From Acetobacterium wieringae (GTDB lineage Bacteria; Bacillota; Clostridia; Eubacteriales; Eubacteriaceae): a DNA stretch of 64,000 bases. The position numbers and the translations under genes were made by a program. Each line of letters opens with the position of its first letter. Positions within the stretch are counted from its first letter, which is position 1. The stretch lies in NCBI RefSeq assembly GCF_026646375.1, contig NZ_JAIPPU010000016.1, positions 52,911-116,910 of the forward strand, read 5' to 3'. Below the pieces are notes generated by a model, which saw only the letters and a list, made by a program, of their open reading frames with translations, had not been told where the DNA came from and ran no database searches. This document shows, in pieces, positions 46,059 through 56,084 of this stretch.

Positions 46059-47552
46059 ATGAAAGTTGTCACACCTAAAGAAATGGCGGTTATGGATCGC
46101 CATGCCGTAGCTGCCGGAACACCCAGCGTTGAATTGATGGAACGTGCGGGGCGTGCTTGCGCCGAAGTTATCAAGGAGGATCTTGAGAAAGAGGCTCAGA
46201 TTATTATTTTGTGCGGACCGGGTAACAATGGTGGTGATGGACTGGTCATCGGCCAGTCATTGATTGAGGATGGTTATACCGTCCATCTATTTTTAACCGC
46301 AGATCCAACAAAATTGTCCGAAGACAGTCAGATCTGCCTGAAACGACTGAAAGATAAAAATATTCCTATCCGCACCCTACTGGATGACGCTGATTTGGAA
46401 GATCTGAGTCTGATTATGAAGCGGGCTACCCATGTGGTCGATGCCATCTTTGGGACTGGCCTGATGGATAAAGAAATTCCGGCTATTTACAATCGCATTT
46501 TTGACCTGGTTAATGAGTTTGACCGAAAAAAAATTGCGATCGATATTCCGTCAGGTCTCAGAGGCGATATTGGTTTGACCATTGGTAATGGGATTTTTGC
46601 CGATAAGACCATTGTGATCCAGAATTATAAAACAGGATGTCTGTTAAATGATGGGCCTGATTATACGGGTGATACCATTTTGATTGATATCGGGATTGAT
46701 GAAGATAGCATTCCCAATGAAAAATACTACACGCAGGAAAGTGATCTTAAATTTCCTCAGAAAAGAAAAAAAAATACTCATAAATATGATTATGGCTCTG
46801 TAGTTGTAATTGCTGGTTCTAAAGGGATGAGTGGGGCTGGAATCCTTTCAATCGAAGGGGCCTTGAAAAGCGGCGGTGGCCTGGTGACCTGCTATGTGCC
46901 CCAGGATATTTATATTTCAGTGGTGGCCCGAGCCCCGGCTGAAGCCCTGATTAAAACGTATGACTGTAATATTACCTCGGATGACATTAAGCATGATCGA
47001 AAAAAGGTAATTTTGATCGGACCGGGGATTGGCCGGGCCAAGAACTACAGCTTTATTCTGGAGCATTTATTGGAAGGCAGTCTCCCGGTGGTGATTGACG
47101 CCGATGGTATCCATCATCTGGCGGTGGTGGTGGATTCTTTAAAAGAATCCAAAACCCCGGTTGTTATTACCCCGCATTTTGCGGAGTTTTCTAAGCTGAT
47201 TGATGTGCCGCGGGAAGATATTTTAAAAGATCCCATTGGTTATGGTCAGAAATTTGCGATGGAATATCAGGTCGTGGTGGTATTAAAAGGATATCGGACG
47301 ATGGTGTTTGGAACCAATGGCGAAATCTGGTTTAATTCCACAGGAAATCCGGGAATGGCCACGGGCGGTAGTGGCGATGTTCTGGCCGGGATGATTGCCG
47401 GAATTGCCGGACAAAACGTTAATCTTTTTGAAGCTGCCCGAGCCGGGGTTTTTTATCACGGCAAAGCTGGGGATTATTATGCCGATCACTTCGGCCAGAG
47501 TACCCTAACGGCACATAGCATTATTGAATCCTTAAAGTATGTTTTAAAATAA
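46059..47552 (+). CDS. nnr: Bifunctional NAD(P)H-hydrate repair enzyme (epimerase + ADP-dependent dehydratase)
   Basis: This 497-residue fusion repairs damaged NADHX/NADPHX. The N-terminal epimerase domain (about 1-215) has ERAGRACAEVI, LCGPGNNGGDGLV, VDAIFGTGL and AIDIPSGL. The C-terminal ribokinase-like dehydratase domain (about 225-495) has KYDYGSVVVIAGSKGMSGAG, LIGPGIGR, VIDADGI, ITPHFAEFSKL and NPGMATGGSGDVLAGMIAG. Both active sites look complete. Ribosome site GAGGAA. Monocistronic, with a promoter and terminator. Confidence 0.95.
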   Translation: MKVVTPKEMAVMDRHAVAAGTPSVELMERAGRACAEVIKEDLEKEAQIIILCGPGNNGGDGLVIGQSLIEDGYTVHLFLTADPTKLSEDSQICLKRLKDKNIPIRTLLDDADLEDLSLIMKRATHVVDAIFGTGLMDKEIPAIYNRIFDLVNEFDRKKIAIDIPSGLRGDIGLTIGNGIFADKTIVIQNYKTGCLLNDGPDYTGDTILIDIGIDEDSIPNEKYYTQESDLKFPQKRKKNTHKYDYGSVVVIAGSKGMSGAGILSIEGALKSGGGLVTCYVPQDIYISVVARAPAEALIKTYDCNITSDDIKHDRKKVILIGPGIGRAKNYSFILEHLLEGSLPVVIDADGIHHLAVVVDSLKESKTPVVITPHFAEFSKLIDVPREDILKDPIGYGQKFAMEYQVVVVLKGYRTMVFGTNGEIWFNSTGNPGMATGGSGDVLAGMIAGIAGQNVNLFEAARAGVFYHGKAGDYYADHFGQSTLTAHSIIESLKYVLK

Positions 47553-47560
47553 GTTGTTTA

Positions 47561-47583
47561 AAATCCCGGAATAACCGGGATTT
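47561..47583 (+). terminator. nnr terminator
   Basis: AAATCCCGG, 5-base loop, CCGGGATTT followed by TTCTCTTT. Confidence 0.85.
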
Positions 47584-47593
47584 TTCTCTTTGT

Positions 47594-47742
47594 TTGGTGA
47601 TTTGAAGATTTTGAGTTATAATAATCGAATAAAGTTTGTGGCCGTTTTTAACGACTTTTAAAACTTTGCCAGGAAAGCAGTGGCATCGTAACAATTGCAT
47701 TTCGGGTAACTGGAGTGAATCAATCAGGAAAGGGATAGCGTT
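47594..47742 (+). promoter_or_regulatory. Promoter and structured leader of the CDF transporter
   Basis: TTGGTG (47594-47599), 17 bases, TATAAT (47617-47622), then a leader of about 110 bases. It holds AAAGTTT/AAACTTT enclosing a small GTT/AAC hairpin, then GCCA...TGGC (GCCAGGAAAGCAGTGGC). Metal-export genes often have riboswitch leaders, but I cannot match this one to the NiCo or Mn class by eye. Confidence 0.5.
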
Positions 47743-48936
47743 GTGACAAATACATTAGTAAGAAAGCTGATCAAAAATTATGAGAATACCGGAAATTCCC
47801 GAGTTCGTGAAAACTACGGAAAATTGGCCAGTATCATGGGGATTGCTTCAAATCTATTGCTATTTTTCATTAAAATAACTGTTGGTCTGGTGTTTAACAG
47901 CATTTCGATCACAGCTGATGCGGTCAACAATCTGTCTGATTCAGGCTCGTCACTGGTGACGCTGCTGGGTTTTAAACTGTCTGGCAAACCGGCCGATGCC
48001 GACCATCCTTTTGGGCATCAGCGGATAGAATACATCTCTGGTTTGGTGGTTTCCTTTATCATACTTTTTTTAGGGTTGCAACTGATTGAGAGTTCCTTTG
48101 ATAAAATTTTACATCCGGAACTGCCCCAGTTTAACATGATTACAGTGGTGGTTTTAATCATTGCGATTTTGATCAAATTGTGGCAATGTTTATTTTATCG
48201 AAAAATCGGTAAGACGATCAACTCGCTAACACTAATGGCGACTGCGACTGACAGTCGTAACGATATTCTGGCAACCTCGGCTGTACTGGTAGCAACCGTC
48301 ATCACCTATTTGACCGGTTTTGACCTCGACGGTTATATGGGGGTGGTGGTTGCCATTTTTATCATTGTCAGCGGTATTAATCTGGTTCGTGAAACCATCA
48401 GCCCGCTTCTGGGCACAGCGCCGTCCAATGAACTGGTGGATCAGATTTATAAAAAAATCCGCAATTATGAACACATTATTGGCCTTCATGATCTGATGAT
48501 TCATAGCTATGGAGAAACCCAAACCTATGCCTCAGTGCATTGTGAGGTACCGGCAGAACTGGACTGCCTGATCAGCCATAGTGTCATAGATAGAATTGAA
48601 CGGGATTTTCTTAAAGATCTAAACATTCATCTGATTATTCATCTCGATCCGGTTATTACCGACGATGAAAAAACCACGGCGCTAAAAGAGCAGGTGGAGC
48701 AGACCATTGCCGGACTTTCGCCAGATATGCACATCCACGATTTTCGGGTGATGTGGGGATATAACCATTCCAATCTGATTTTTGATGTGGTCGTCCCCTA
48801 TGATGCACCGTGGAGCGATGAGGAACTGAGCATGATGATTGCCAATGAAATATACAAAATAAATCCGGCTTATCACGCCGTGATTACGGTTGATTATAAT
48901 CACTATGTCCCCAATCAGGACGAGTTTTGTGTTTAA
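47743..48936 (+). CDS. Cation diffusion facilitator (divalent metal exporter)
   Basis: This 397-residue protein is of the CDF family: six membrane segments (from about 28 to 215) with the metal-site motifs SITADAVNNLSDSGSSLVT in segment II and MATATDSRNDILATSAVL in segment V, the family motif HPFGHQRIEYISGLVV, and a long cytoplasmic domain. The C-terminal part is extended relative to a typical 300-residue CDF and appears to hold a second dimerisation-like repeat. It exports Mn, Zn, Fe or Co using the proton gradient; the metal cannot be told. Start GTG 47743. Confidence 0.88.
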   Translation: MTNTLVRKLIKNYENTGNSRVRENYGKLASIMGIASNLLLFFIKITVGLVFNSISITADAVNNLSDSGSSLVTLLGFKLSGKPADADHPFGHQRIEYISGLVVSFIILFLGLQLIESSFDKILHPELPQFNMITVVVLIIAILIKLWQCLFYRKIGKTINSLTLMATATDSRNDILATSAVLVATVITYLTGFDLDGYMGVVVAIFIIVSGINLVRETISPLLGTAPSNELVDQIYKKIRNYEHIIGLHDLMIHSYGETQTYASVHCEVPAELDCLISHSVIDRIERDFLKDLNIHLIIHLDPVITDDEKTTALKEQVEQTIAGLSPDMHIHDFRVMWGYNHSNLIFDVVVPYDAPWSDEELSMMIANEIYKINPAYHAVITVDYNHYVPNQDEFCV

Positions 48937-48997
48937 AATGTGAGCCGTGCAACCAATACCCGATTAATTTTTCAGATCTTAGGAGAAACAAAATAGC

Positions 48998-50416
48998 ATG
49001 AGCAAGAAAATACCTGCACAACGAATCTTAAACAATACGTCCCGCAGTTTTCGTATTTTTACCTTCGGATGTCAGATGAATGAAAATGACTCCGAAAAAA
49101 TTTCGGGAATGTTAAAAGCCTTGGGCTACGTCGAAGAAATGGATGTCAATAAAGCCGGTCTGGTCATTCTTAATACCTGTTCGGTTCGGGAAAATGCCGA
49201 CGAGCGGGTCTTTGGCAATATTGGCGCCTATAAAACCGTCAAGAAAAATAATCCTGATTTAATTCTGGCTGTCTGTGGCTGTATGATGCAGCAGCCGGAA
49301 ATCGTCAATCAGATTGTCACCAAATATCCCCAGGTTGATCTGGTTTTTGGCACCCATAATTATCATCAGCTACCGCAGATGCTTAACAACTACATGGTCA
49401 ATGGAAAGCGACTGGTAGAGGTCTGGGAAGATTCTGATACGATTGTCGAAGATCTGCCGGTGGACCGTAAATATCCCTTTAAGGGCTTTGTGACAATTAT
49501 GAATGGCTGCAACAATTTCTGCACCTACTGCATTGTGCCATATACCCGGGGCCGGGAAGTCAGCCGCCAGCCGGAGCGTATTTTCTCCGAGGTAACCGCT
49601 CTAGTGGCCGACGGTTGCGTGGAGGTGACGCTACTGGGCCAAAATGTCAATTCCTACGGCAATGATCTGGGGGATGAGGTTAACTTTGCCAACCTGTTAC
49701 GACAACTCAATACCATTGACAATCTCAAGCGGATTCGTTTTATGACTTCCCATCCCAAAGATCTCACCGATGCGGTGATTGATGCCATCGCTGAGTGCGA
49801 CGCCGTTTGTAATTATATCCATCTTCCGATTCAATCCGGCAGCACCCGGGTATTAAAAGCGATGAACCGCAAATACACGCAGGATGATATTCTCGATCGG
49901 GTTGCGGCGATCCGCAAAAGAATTCCCGGGGTAGCCATCACCACCGACTTGATTGTCGGCTTTCCCGGTGAAACAGAAGCAGATTTTTTAGAAACTCTCA
50001 AGGTTGTAGAACAGTGTCAGTTTGACTCCGCATTCACCTTTTTATATTCAATTCGAACTGGCACTCCGGCGGCGACTATGACCGATCAAATACCTGATGC
50101 GGTCAAGCATGAACGGATCAACCGCTGCCTGGAGCTACTGCATCAGATCAGCCACGATATCAATCAGACATATCAAGATCAGGTGGTCGAAGTGCTGGTG
50201 GAAGAAACCAGTCGCAACAACCCCGAACGGCTGACTGGCCGAACCCGCTCCGGGAAAGTGGTTAATTTTCCCGGTGACTCTGATGATATCGGAAAACTGT
50301 TGATGGTCCGGATCACCCAGGCCAAAACCTTTAGCCTGGATGGCGAAAAAATAACCCAGGAGGACAATGATGGCGCAGCTCACCCCGATGATGACCCAAT
50401 ATCTGCAAATTCATGA
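48998..50416 (+). CDS. miaB: tRNA-2-methylthio-N6-dimethylallyladenosine synthase MiaB
   Basis: MiaB (472 residues) adds a methylthio group to i6A37 of tRNAs using two 4Fe-4S clusters. The N-terminal UPF0004 domain has TFGCQMNENDSEKISG and NTCSVRENADERVFG; the radical SAM domain carries GCNNFCTYCIVPYTRGREVSR; a C-terminal TRAM domain follows (VVEVLVEETSRNNPERLTGRT). An AGGAG site precedes ATG 48998. The last 47 bases overlap mutS in another frame, and miaB-mutS is a usual clostridial order. Confidence 0.95.
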   Translation: MSKKIPAQRILNNTSRSFRIFTFGCQMNENDSEKISGMLKALGYVEEMDVNKAGLVILNTCSVRENADERVFGNIGAYKTVKKNNPDLILAVCGCMMQQPEIVNQIVTKYPQVDLVFGTHNYHQLPQMLNNYMVNGKRLVEVWEDSDTIVEDLPVDRKYPFKGFVTIMNGCNNFCTYCIVPYTRGREVSRQPERIFSEVTALVADGCVEVTLLGQNVNSYGNDLGDEVNFANLLRQLNTIDNLKRIRFMTSHPKDLTDAVIDAIAECDAVCNYIHLPIQSGSTRVLKAMNRKYTQDDILDRVAAIRKRIPGVAITTDLIVGFPGETEADFLETLKVVEQCQFDSAFTFLYSIRTGTPAATMTDQIPDAVKHERINRCLELLHQISHDINQTYQDQVVEVLVEETSRNNPERLTGRTRSGKVVNFPGDSDDIGKLLMVRITQAKTFSLDGEKITQEDNDGAAHPDDDPISANS

Positions 50417-53015
50417 GGAGGTTCCCGACGCTCTTTTGTTTTTTCGACTCGGTGATTTTTATGAAATGTTCTTCGACGATGCGCTGACGGCTTCACGGGA
50501 GCTCGAAATTGCCCTGACTGGTCGGGATTGCGGGCTGGAAGAACGAGCCCCGATGTGCGGAGTGCCCCATCATGCGGCCCAGAACTATATTACCCGACTG
50601 GTGGAAAAAGGTTATAAGGTAGCGATCTGTGAACAGGTTGAAGACCCCAAAGAGGCCAAGGGGATTGTCCGCCGTGAAATTATCCGGGTGATTTCGCCGG
50701 GTACCATCTCTGAAGGAAAATTACTGGAATCAAAGAAAAATAATTATCTGATGGCCCTTTATCTGGAGAACAATACCCTGGGGATCGCCAGTCTGGATGT
50801 TTCCACCGGGGATTTTTATGTCACCGAGATCATGGCGAAAAATCGGGAACAATGGTTGTCTCAGCTGTCGGATGAAATCGGACGGTTGTTGCCGGCTGAG
50901 GTGATTTTAAATGGAGCGCTCTTTAAAGATAGTCAGGCGTTGGCACTGATTGAAAACCGTTTTGGAATACTGACCAGTCTTTATCCGGAAAAATATTTCT
51001 CGGTTAAAAATGGTAGCAAACGGATCACCGATCAGTTTCAGGTTTTTGCTCTGGGCGCGTTGGATTTGGAACGCCGTGATCATGCCATTGCCGCCGCCGG
51101 GGCGTTGCTACTTTATCTCGACGAAACTCAGAAACGGGCCCTGACCCATATTAAAACGATCCGCTATTATAACAGTAGGGACTATATGGTACTGGACTTG
51201 TCGACCCGGCGCAATCTGGAGCTGACCCAGACCCTACGAACCCTTGAAAAAAAAGGCAGTCTACTGGGGGTGCTGGATAAAACCGTCACCGCTATGGGTG
51301 GACGCACCCTGCGCCGCTGGGTTGAGGCGCCGCTTTTAAATCGTGATGCGATTCTTGGGCGTCAGGGTGGGGTGTCAGCTTTTTTTAATCACGCTGCCGA
51401 TCTGCCATCGTTTAAAACGATTATGACCAGGGTTTATGATCTGGAACGGCTCTGTGGCAAACTGGCTTTTGGCACCATTAATCCTCGAGATCTGCTGGCC
51501 CTTAAACAATCTTTGGGGGCACTACCATTAATCCGGGATTTTGTGGTGCAGCTGGATGCAGAACCACTCACAGCACTGTTTGATCCCGAAGAGTTGCTTA
51601 CCGATATCTGGGAACAGATTGAACAGGCGATCGATGATCAGGCCCCACTTGTGCTAAAAGACGGACACGTGATTAAAACCGGCTATCATCCCGAAATCGA
51701 TGCGTTCCGGGAAGCCGCCGAGAAGGGCCAGGACTGGATTTGCGACCTGGAATGCCGGGAGCGGGAGCGCACCGGGATAAAAAATTTAAAAGTGAAATAT
51801 AACCGGGTTTTTGGGTATTTTATTGAGGTGACCAAAAGTAATTTTGACCAGGTGCCTGAGGATTATATCCGTAAACAGACCCTGGCCAATGCCGAGCGCT
51901 ATTTTACCCCGGAGCTAAAAGAAATGGAGAGTCGGATTCTCGGAGCCCAGGAAGGGTTGCTGCGCTGTGAAACCCAGGTGTTTCAGGAAATCCGTAACGG
52001 TCTGCTTAAAGAAATCCCCCGGATTCAGCAAAAAGCCCGGGAAGTGGCGGAACTCGATGCCATTTATGCGCTGGCGGCAGTGGCGCTTCAAAACCGTTTT
52101 GTCTGCCCGGAGATTCGGGAAGACAGCACGCTGATGATAAAAAACGGCCGTCATCCGGTGGTCGAGGATATGATTGGTACCAACCATTTTATTGGCAACG
52201 ATTGTCTGCTTAATCAGGATGATCAGCGGATGCTGATTATCACCGGGCCCAATATGGCCGGGAAGTCGACCTTTATCCGCCAGGTGGCGATCATTACCCT
52301 GATGGCCCAGATTGGATCTTTTGTTCCGGCGGATGCGGCCAGCATCGGGGTTGTCGACCGGATTTTTACCCGGGTCGGAGCCAGTGACGATTTAGCCAGT
52401 GGTCAGAGTACCTTTATGGTGGAAATGACCGAGGTGGCCAATATCCTAAAAAATGCCAGCGCGCGCAGTCTGGTGATTCTCGATGAAATCGGTCGGGGTA
52501 CTTCCACCTTTGACGGCATCAGCATTGCCTGGGCAGTGGTGGAATATCTCCACAATCCCGACAGTATCGGTGCCAAAACCCTGTTTGCCACCCATTATCA
52601 CGAACTGACTGAACTGGAGACTTTAAAACCGGGAATCAAGAATTTCAGTATCCGGCTAAAGGATACCCCTGATGGGGTGATCTTCCTGCGTAAAATCATA
52701 CCCGGCCCGGCTGACCAGAGTTATGGTATTGAAGTGGCTAAACTGGCCGGTTTTCCGGGGGGCGTGACCCGGCGGGCCCAGGAAATTCTTGGTCATCTGG
52801 AATCTGGAGAAGATACCTATCGTCAGGGACTGCTGGTGACAGAGCCCACCGTTTTATCGGGAGAAAAAGGGGATCAGCTAAATTTCTTTGATGTCGCCCA
52901 GACGATGACCGATGCAGAAGCATCGGCGCTGGATACCCTTCGGGAAATGAACATTGATGAAATGAGCCCCCTTGAAGTCATGATTGTGATTGACCAATTA
53001 CGAAAAAAACTTTAG
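50370..53015 (+). CDS. mutS: DNA mismatch repair protein MutS
   Basis: MutS (881 residues) recognises mismatches. The N-terminal domain has FFRLGDFYEMFFDDA (the Phe-x-Glu mismatch wedge lies here), then connector, core and clamp domains, and the C-terminal ATPase with Walker A GPNMAGKSTFIRQ, Walker B LVILDEIGRGTSTFDG and FATHYHEL. The last residues form the small helix-turn-helix dimer domain. The ATG at 50370 is six bases from AGGAGG and is preferred over the ATG at 50367. It overlaps miaB and is followed by rnr 14 bases downstream. Confidence 0.96.
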   Translation: MAQLTPMMTQYLQIHEEVPDALLFFRLGDFYEMFFDDALTASRELEIALTGRDCGLEERAPMCGVPHHAAQNYITRLVEKGYKVAICEQVEDPKEAKGIVRREIIRVISPGTISEGKLLESKKNNYLMALYLENNTLGIASLDVSTGDFYVTEIMAKNREQWLSQLSDEIGRLLPAEVILNGALFKDSQALALIENRFGILTSLYPEKYFSVKNGSKRITDQFQVFALGALDLERRDHAIAAAGALLLYLDETQKRALTHIKTIRYYNSRDYMVLDLSTRRNLELTQTLRTLEKKGSLLGVLDKTVTAMGGRTLRRWVEAPLLNRDAILGRQGGVSAFFNHAADLPSFKTIMTRVYDLERLCGKLAFGTINPRDLLALKQSLGALPLIRDFVVQLDAEPLTALFDPEELLTDIWEQIEQAIDDQAPLVLKDGHVIKTGYHPEIDAFREAAEKGQDWICDLECRERERTGIKNLKVKYNRVFGYFIEVTKSNFDQVPEDYIRKQTLANAERYFTPELKEMESRILGAQEGLLRCETQVFQEIRNGLLKEIPRIQQKAREVAELDAIYALAAVALQNRFVCPEIREDSTLMIKNGRHPVVEDMIGTNHFIGNDCLLNQDDQRMLIITGPNMAGKSTFIRQVAIITLMAQIGSFVPADAASIGVVDRIFTRVGASDDLASGQSTFMVEMTEVANILKNASARSLVILDEIGRGTSTFDGISIAWAVVEYLHNPDSIGAKTLFATHYHELTELETLKPGIKNFSIRLKDTPDGVIFLRKIIPGPADQSYGIEVAKLAGFPGGVTRRAQEILGHLESGEDTYRQGLLVTEPTVLSGEKGDQLNFFDVAQTMTDAEASALDTLREMNIDEMSPLEVMIVIDQLRKKL

Positions 53016-53029
53016 TGATCGGAGTAAAG

Positions 53030-55162
53030 ATGAAAACCAAAGAATTAAAACGCATAGTTAAGCGTTTGATGAATGATAAAAAATATCGAAATATGACTTT
53101 CGATCAATTATCGGATTTTATCGGTTTGTCCAAAAAGAAAGACCGCCAGATGCTGTCCCATGTTCTAAAAGAGCTGGAAGTAAAATGTAAGGTGGAAAAA
53201 GATGGCAATGGCAACTATAAAAAGGGCAATGGCGCCCCTAAAATCGTTGGGGTGCTGCGAGGCAACCAGCGTGGCTTTGGTTTTGTTATTCCTGATTACT
53301 CTATTTTCTCGGAGGATGTTTTTATCCCGGAGAAGGCCCTCCATGGCGCCCTGGATATGGATACTGTTTGGGTGCGCTTAACGTCGAAACAGGGGGATAA
53401 ACGACCGGAAGGGGAAGTGGTCGAAATCATTTCCCGGGGACATCAGAAAATCGTCGGTCGTTACCAGAAAGGAAAGGGCTTTGGTTTTGTGATCCCGGAT
53501 AATGATCGGCTTTGCAAAGATATTTTTGTTCCCGAGCGGCGAGGCCGCAAGGCTGTTTCCGGGGACAAGGTGGTGACGCAGATCGTCTCATGGTCGGACT
53601 CCGGGAAAAATCCCGAAGGCGAAATTCTGGAAATTCTTGGTAATGAAAATGAGCCGGGGATCGATATTCTTTCTGTCATCAAAGAATATGACATTCCGAT
53701 GGATTTCTCCAATGATGTGGAACGGGAAGCCAATCAGCTAAATGACCGGATATCTGGGACAGAACTGGAAAAGCGGCGGGATCTCCGGGAGCAGCAGATT
53801 TTTACCATCGATGGCGATGATGCCAAGGACTTTGATGATGCGGTATCGTTATCCAAAACAAAGAAAGGTAACTTTTTATTGGGGGTGCACATTGCTGATG
53901 TCAGTCATTATGTCCGGCAAGGAAGTGCCATTGATGCGGCCGCATTGGAACGGGGCACCAGTGTTTATGTTGTCGATCGGGTAGTGCCGATGTTGCCATT
54001 TAAGCTTTCAAATGATATCTGTAGTTTGGTACCGAACAAGGATCGCTTGACGTTTAGCTGTGAAATGGAAATTGATGGTGATGGCCAGGTCGTGAATTAC
54101 GAGATCTTTAAATCGGTGATTTGTTCGAAAGCCCGGATGACTTATAAAAAAGTCAATGCACTGCTTGAAGACCGGATCGATGAAGCTGACGAGTTGAAAC
54201 CATTTCGCAGTGATCTGGTATTAATGGAAGAACTCCATGAAATTCTGCGGATCAAGCGTCGTTTGAACCGGGGGGCGATCAATTTTGATTTCCCCGAGGC
54301 CAAGATTTTACTGGATCATCAAGGCTTTCCGGAAGACGTGATTATCGATGAGCGGCTGATTTCCCACCGCATCATTGAAGAGTTTATGCTGGTCTGTAAT
54401 GAAACCATTGCTGAACACGTGGCCAAACTGGAGGCACCTTTTATTTTTCGAAACCATCCCGAACCCCATCCCGAAAAACTGGCGGCCTTCCGCACCTTTA
54501 TCAATCGTTATGGTTTTAAACTGGGTAAAAATGATGATCAGGTGCCGTCTGGGCATGATTTTCAACAACTGGTTGAAGACATTGCCGAAAAAAATGAAGA
54601 ACGGGTGATTACCCTGCTGATGCTTAGAACCATGCAACAGGCTGTTTATGAAGGTCATAATCTTGGACACTATGCGCTGGGTGCAAGCTTTTACACGCAC
54701 TTTACCTCACCGATCCGCCGGTATCCAGATCTCTTTGTCCATCGCTATCTGGCCAAGGCAATGTCAGGAAAAATCAATAAAAAATCGCTGGACTATCTGG
54801 AAAAGAACATTGAAACAGTCGCCAGCCATGCTTCAGAGACAGAACGGCGGGCCGAAAACATTGAGCGGGAGATCACCAAACTTAAGATGACCGAGTATAT
54901 GACCCGACATCTCGGCGACGAATTTGTCGGTCGGATCAGTGGTGTGACCTCCTTTGGTTTTTTTGTGGAACTGCCCAATACCATCGAAGGCCTGGTTCGG
55001 CTTCAGGATCTGAAGGATGACTATTACATTTACGACCCGGAGCTGCACCTGCATGTCGGTGAACGCCGGGGTAAAATTTATCGGTTGGGTCAGGAAATCA
55101 CCATTAAGGTGGTTCGGGCCGACATCAGTTCCCGGCAGATTGATTTTGTACCTATGGACTAA
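53030..55162 (+). CDS. rnr: Ribonuclease R
   Basis: RNase R (710 residues) is a processive 3'-5' exoribonuclease and works with tmRNA/SmpB in decay of faulty mRNAs. Order: N-terminal helix-turn-helix (1-70), two cold-shock domains (GVLRGNQRGFGFVIPD and GRYQKGKGFGFVIPD), RNB catalytic domain with IDGDDAKDFDDAVSL, and a C-terminal S1 domain (DEFVGRISGVTSFGFFVEL). ATG 53030 has a GGAG site; the earlier GTG at 53015 is not needed. It sits directly before smpB and ssrA, its partners in trans-translation. Confidence 0.95.
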   Translation: MKTKELKRIVKRLMNDKKYRNMTFDQLSDFIGLSKKKDRQMLSHVLKELEVKCKVEKDGNGNYKKGNGAPKIVGVLRGNQRGFGFVIPDYSIFSEDVFIPEKALHGALDMDTVWVRLTSKQGDKRPEGEVVEIISRGHQKIVGRYQKGKGFGFVIPDNDRLCKDIFVPERRGRKAVSGDKVVTQIVSWSDSGKNPEGEILEILGNENEPGIDILSVIKEYDIPMDFSNDVEREANQLNDRISGTELEKRRDLREQQIFTIDGDDAKDFDDAVSLSKTKKGNFLLGVHIADVSHYVRQGSAIDAAALERGTSVYVVDRVVPMLPFKLSNDICSLVPNKDRLTFSCEMEIDGDGQVVNYEIFKSVICSKARMTYKKVNALLEDRIDEADELKPFRSDLVLMEELHEILRIKRRLNRGAINFDFPEAKILLDHQGFPEDVIIDERLISHRIIEEFMLVCNETIAEHVAKLEAPFIFRNHPEPHPEKLAAFRTFINRYGFKLGKNDDQVPSGHDFQQLVEDIAEKNEERVITLLMLRTMQQAVYEGHNLGHYALGASFYTHFTSPIRRYPDLFVHRYLAKAMSGKINKKSLDYLEKNIETVASHASETERRAENIEREITKLKMTEYMTRHLGDEFVGRISGVTSFGFFVELPNTIEGLVRLQDLKDDYYIYDPELHLHVGERRGKIYRLGQEITIKVVRADISSRQIDFVPMD

Positions 55163-55174
55163 TTAAGGAATCTG

Positions 55175-55183
55175 TGTTATAAT
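55175..55183 (+). promoter_or_regulatory. Extended -10 promoter of smpB
   Basis: TGTTATAAT, an extended -10 element (TGn plus TATAAT at 55178-55183), 32 bases before the smpB start. Confidence 0.65.
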
Positions 55184-55215
55184 GTGGTGCTAGAGAAGAA
55201 ACAGAGGAGTTGCGT

Positions 55216-55674
55216 ATGGGTGATACAATTAAAATTGTGGCCAAAAACAGAAAAGCACGTCATGATTTTACCATTGAAGATACCTATGAGGTCGGACTGG
55301 TTTTATCAGGAACGGAAGTGAAATCGATCCGGGCCGGAAAAGTCAGCCTCAAGGAAAGCTTTGCCGATATCCACAATGGCGAGGTTTTTGTTTATCAGAT
55401 GCATATTGATCCCTATGAGCAGGGTAATATTTACAATAAAGACCCGCTGCGCATCCGCAAGCTACTGCTGCACAAACAGCAGATTCGTAAACTTATCGGT
55501 CTGAAGCAGCGGGAAGGCTACACTCTGGTACCACTGAGTTTGTACTTTAAGAATGGTCGGGTTAAAATGGAACTGGCTTTGGCCAAAGGCAAGAAGCTTT
55601 ATGATAAGCGACATGCCATTGCCGAGCGGGATTCCGACCGGCGGATTCAAAAAAGTATGCGACATAATGGCTAG
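55216..55674 (+). CDS. smpB: SsrA-binding protein SmpB
   Basis: SmpB (152 residues) binds tmRNA and brings it to stalled ribosomes. Family blocks are [98 protein letters not shown] and a basic C-terminal tail. ATG 55216 is preferred, with AGAGGAG upstream; a TTG two codons earlier overlaps less well. It ends 11 bases before the tmRNA gene. Confidence 0.96.
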   Translation: MGDTIKIVAKNRKARHDFTIEDTYEVGLVLSGTEVKSIRAGKVSLKESFADIHNGEVFVYQMHIDPYEQGNIYNKDPLRIRKLLLHKQQIRKLIGLKQREGYTLVPLSLYFKNGRVKMELALAKGKKLYDKRHAIAERDSDRRIQKSMRHNG

Positions 55675-55685
55675 TTAATTTATTT

Positions 55686-56084
55686 GGGGGTGTACTGGTT
55701 TCGACGGGGGTTTTGAAGCTTGAGTAGCGAGTCGATGTTGCCAATCATCGTAAAAAATGGCGCATAAATATAAACGCAAAAACAGAAAAAAGTTACGGGT
55801 TAGCTTTAGCAGCGTAATTCGCTCTAAAGTTTAATACTAAGACTTCGCAGCATAATTAATGCTGCACGCCTCCCATCTCAACCTGTGGTTTTGGGTTTCG
55901 GCGTTCATTGAAGCAGGGAACCGTTTCTGGTAGTGTCTCGCACCATTAACGATCAAGAGGCTGGTTCCTCTTTTTCTATGTCATTGGAGAAGGAGAGGAA
56001 TGAGAAAATAAACAATGACTGCACTCGGAGAAGCTCCTGTGAATGGACTTTCGGACAGGGGTTCGACTCCCCTCGCCTCCACCA
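55686..56084 (+). ncRNA. ssrA: Transfer-messenger RNA (tmRNA)
   Basis: The 5' end GGGGGTG (55686-55692) pairs with CGCCTCC (56074-56080) to form the acceptor stem, followed by A and encoded CCA. The T-arm is CAGGGG-TTCGACT-CCCCT. The tag frame reads from a GCA resume codon at 55776 to TAA at 55815-55817 and encodes AKTEKSYGLALAA. A 399-base gene is somewhat longer than the usual 350-365, the extra length being in the pseudoknot region. Trans-translation frees stalled ribosomes and marks the peptides. The gene is intact although an integrated element starts at its 3' end. Confidence 0.96.
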
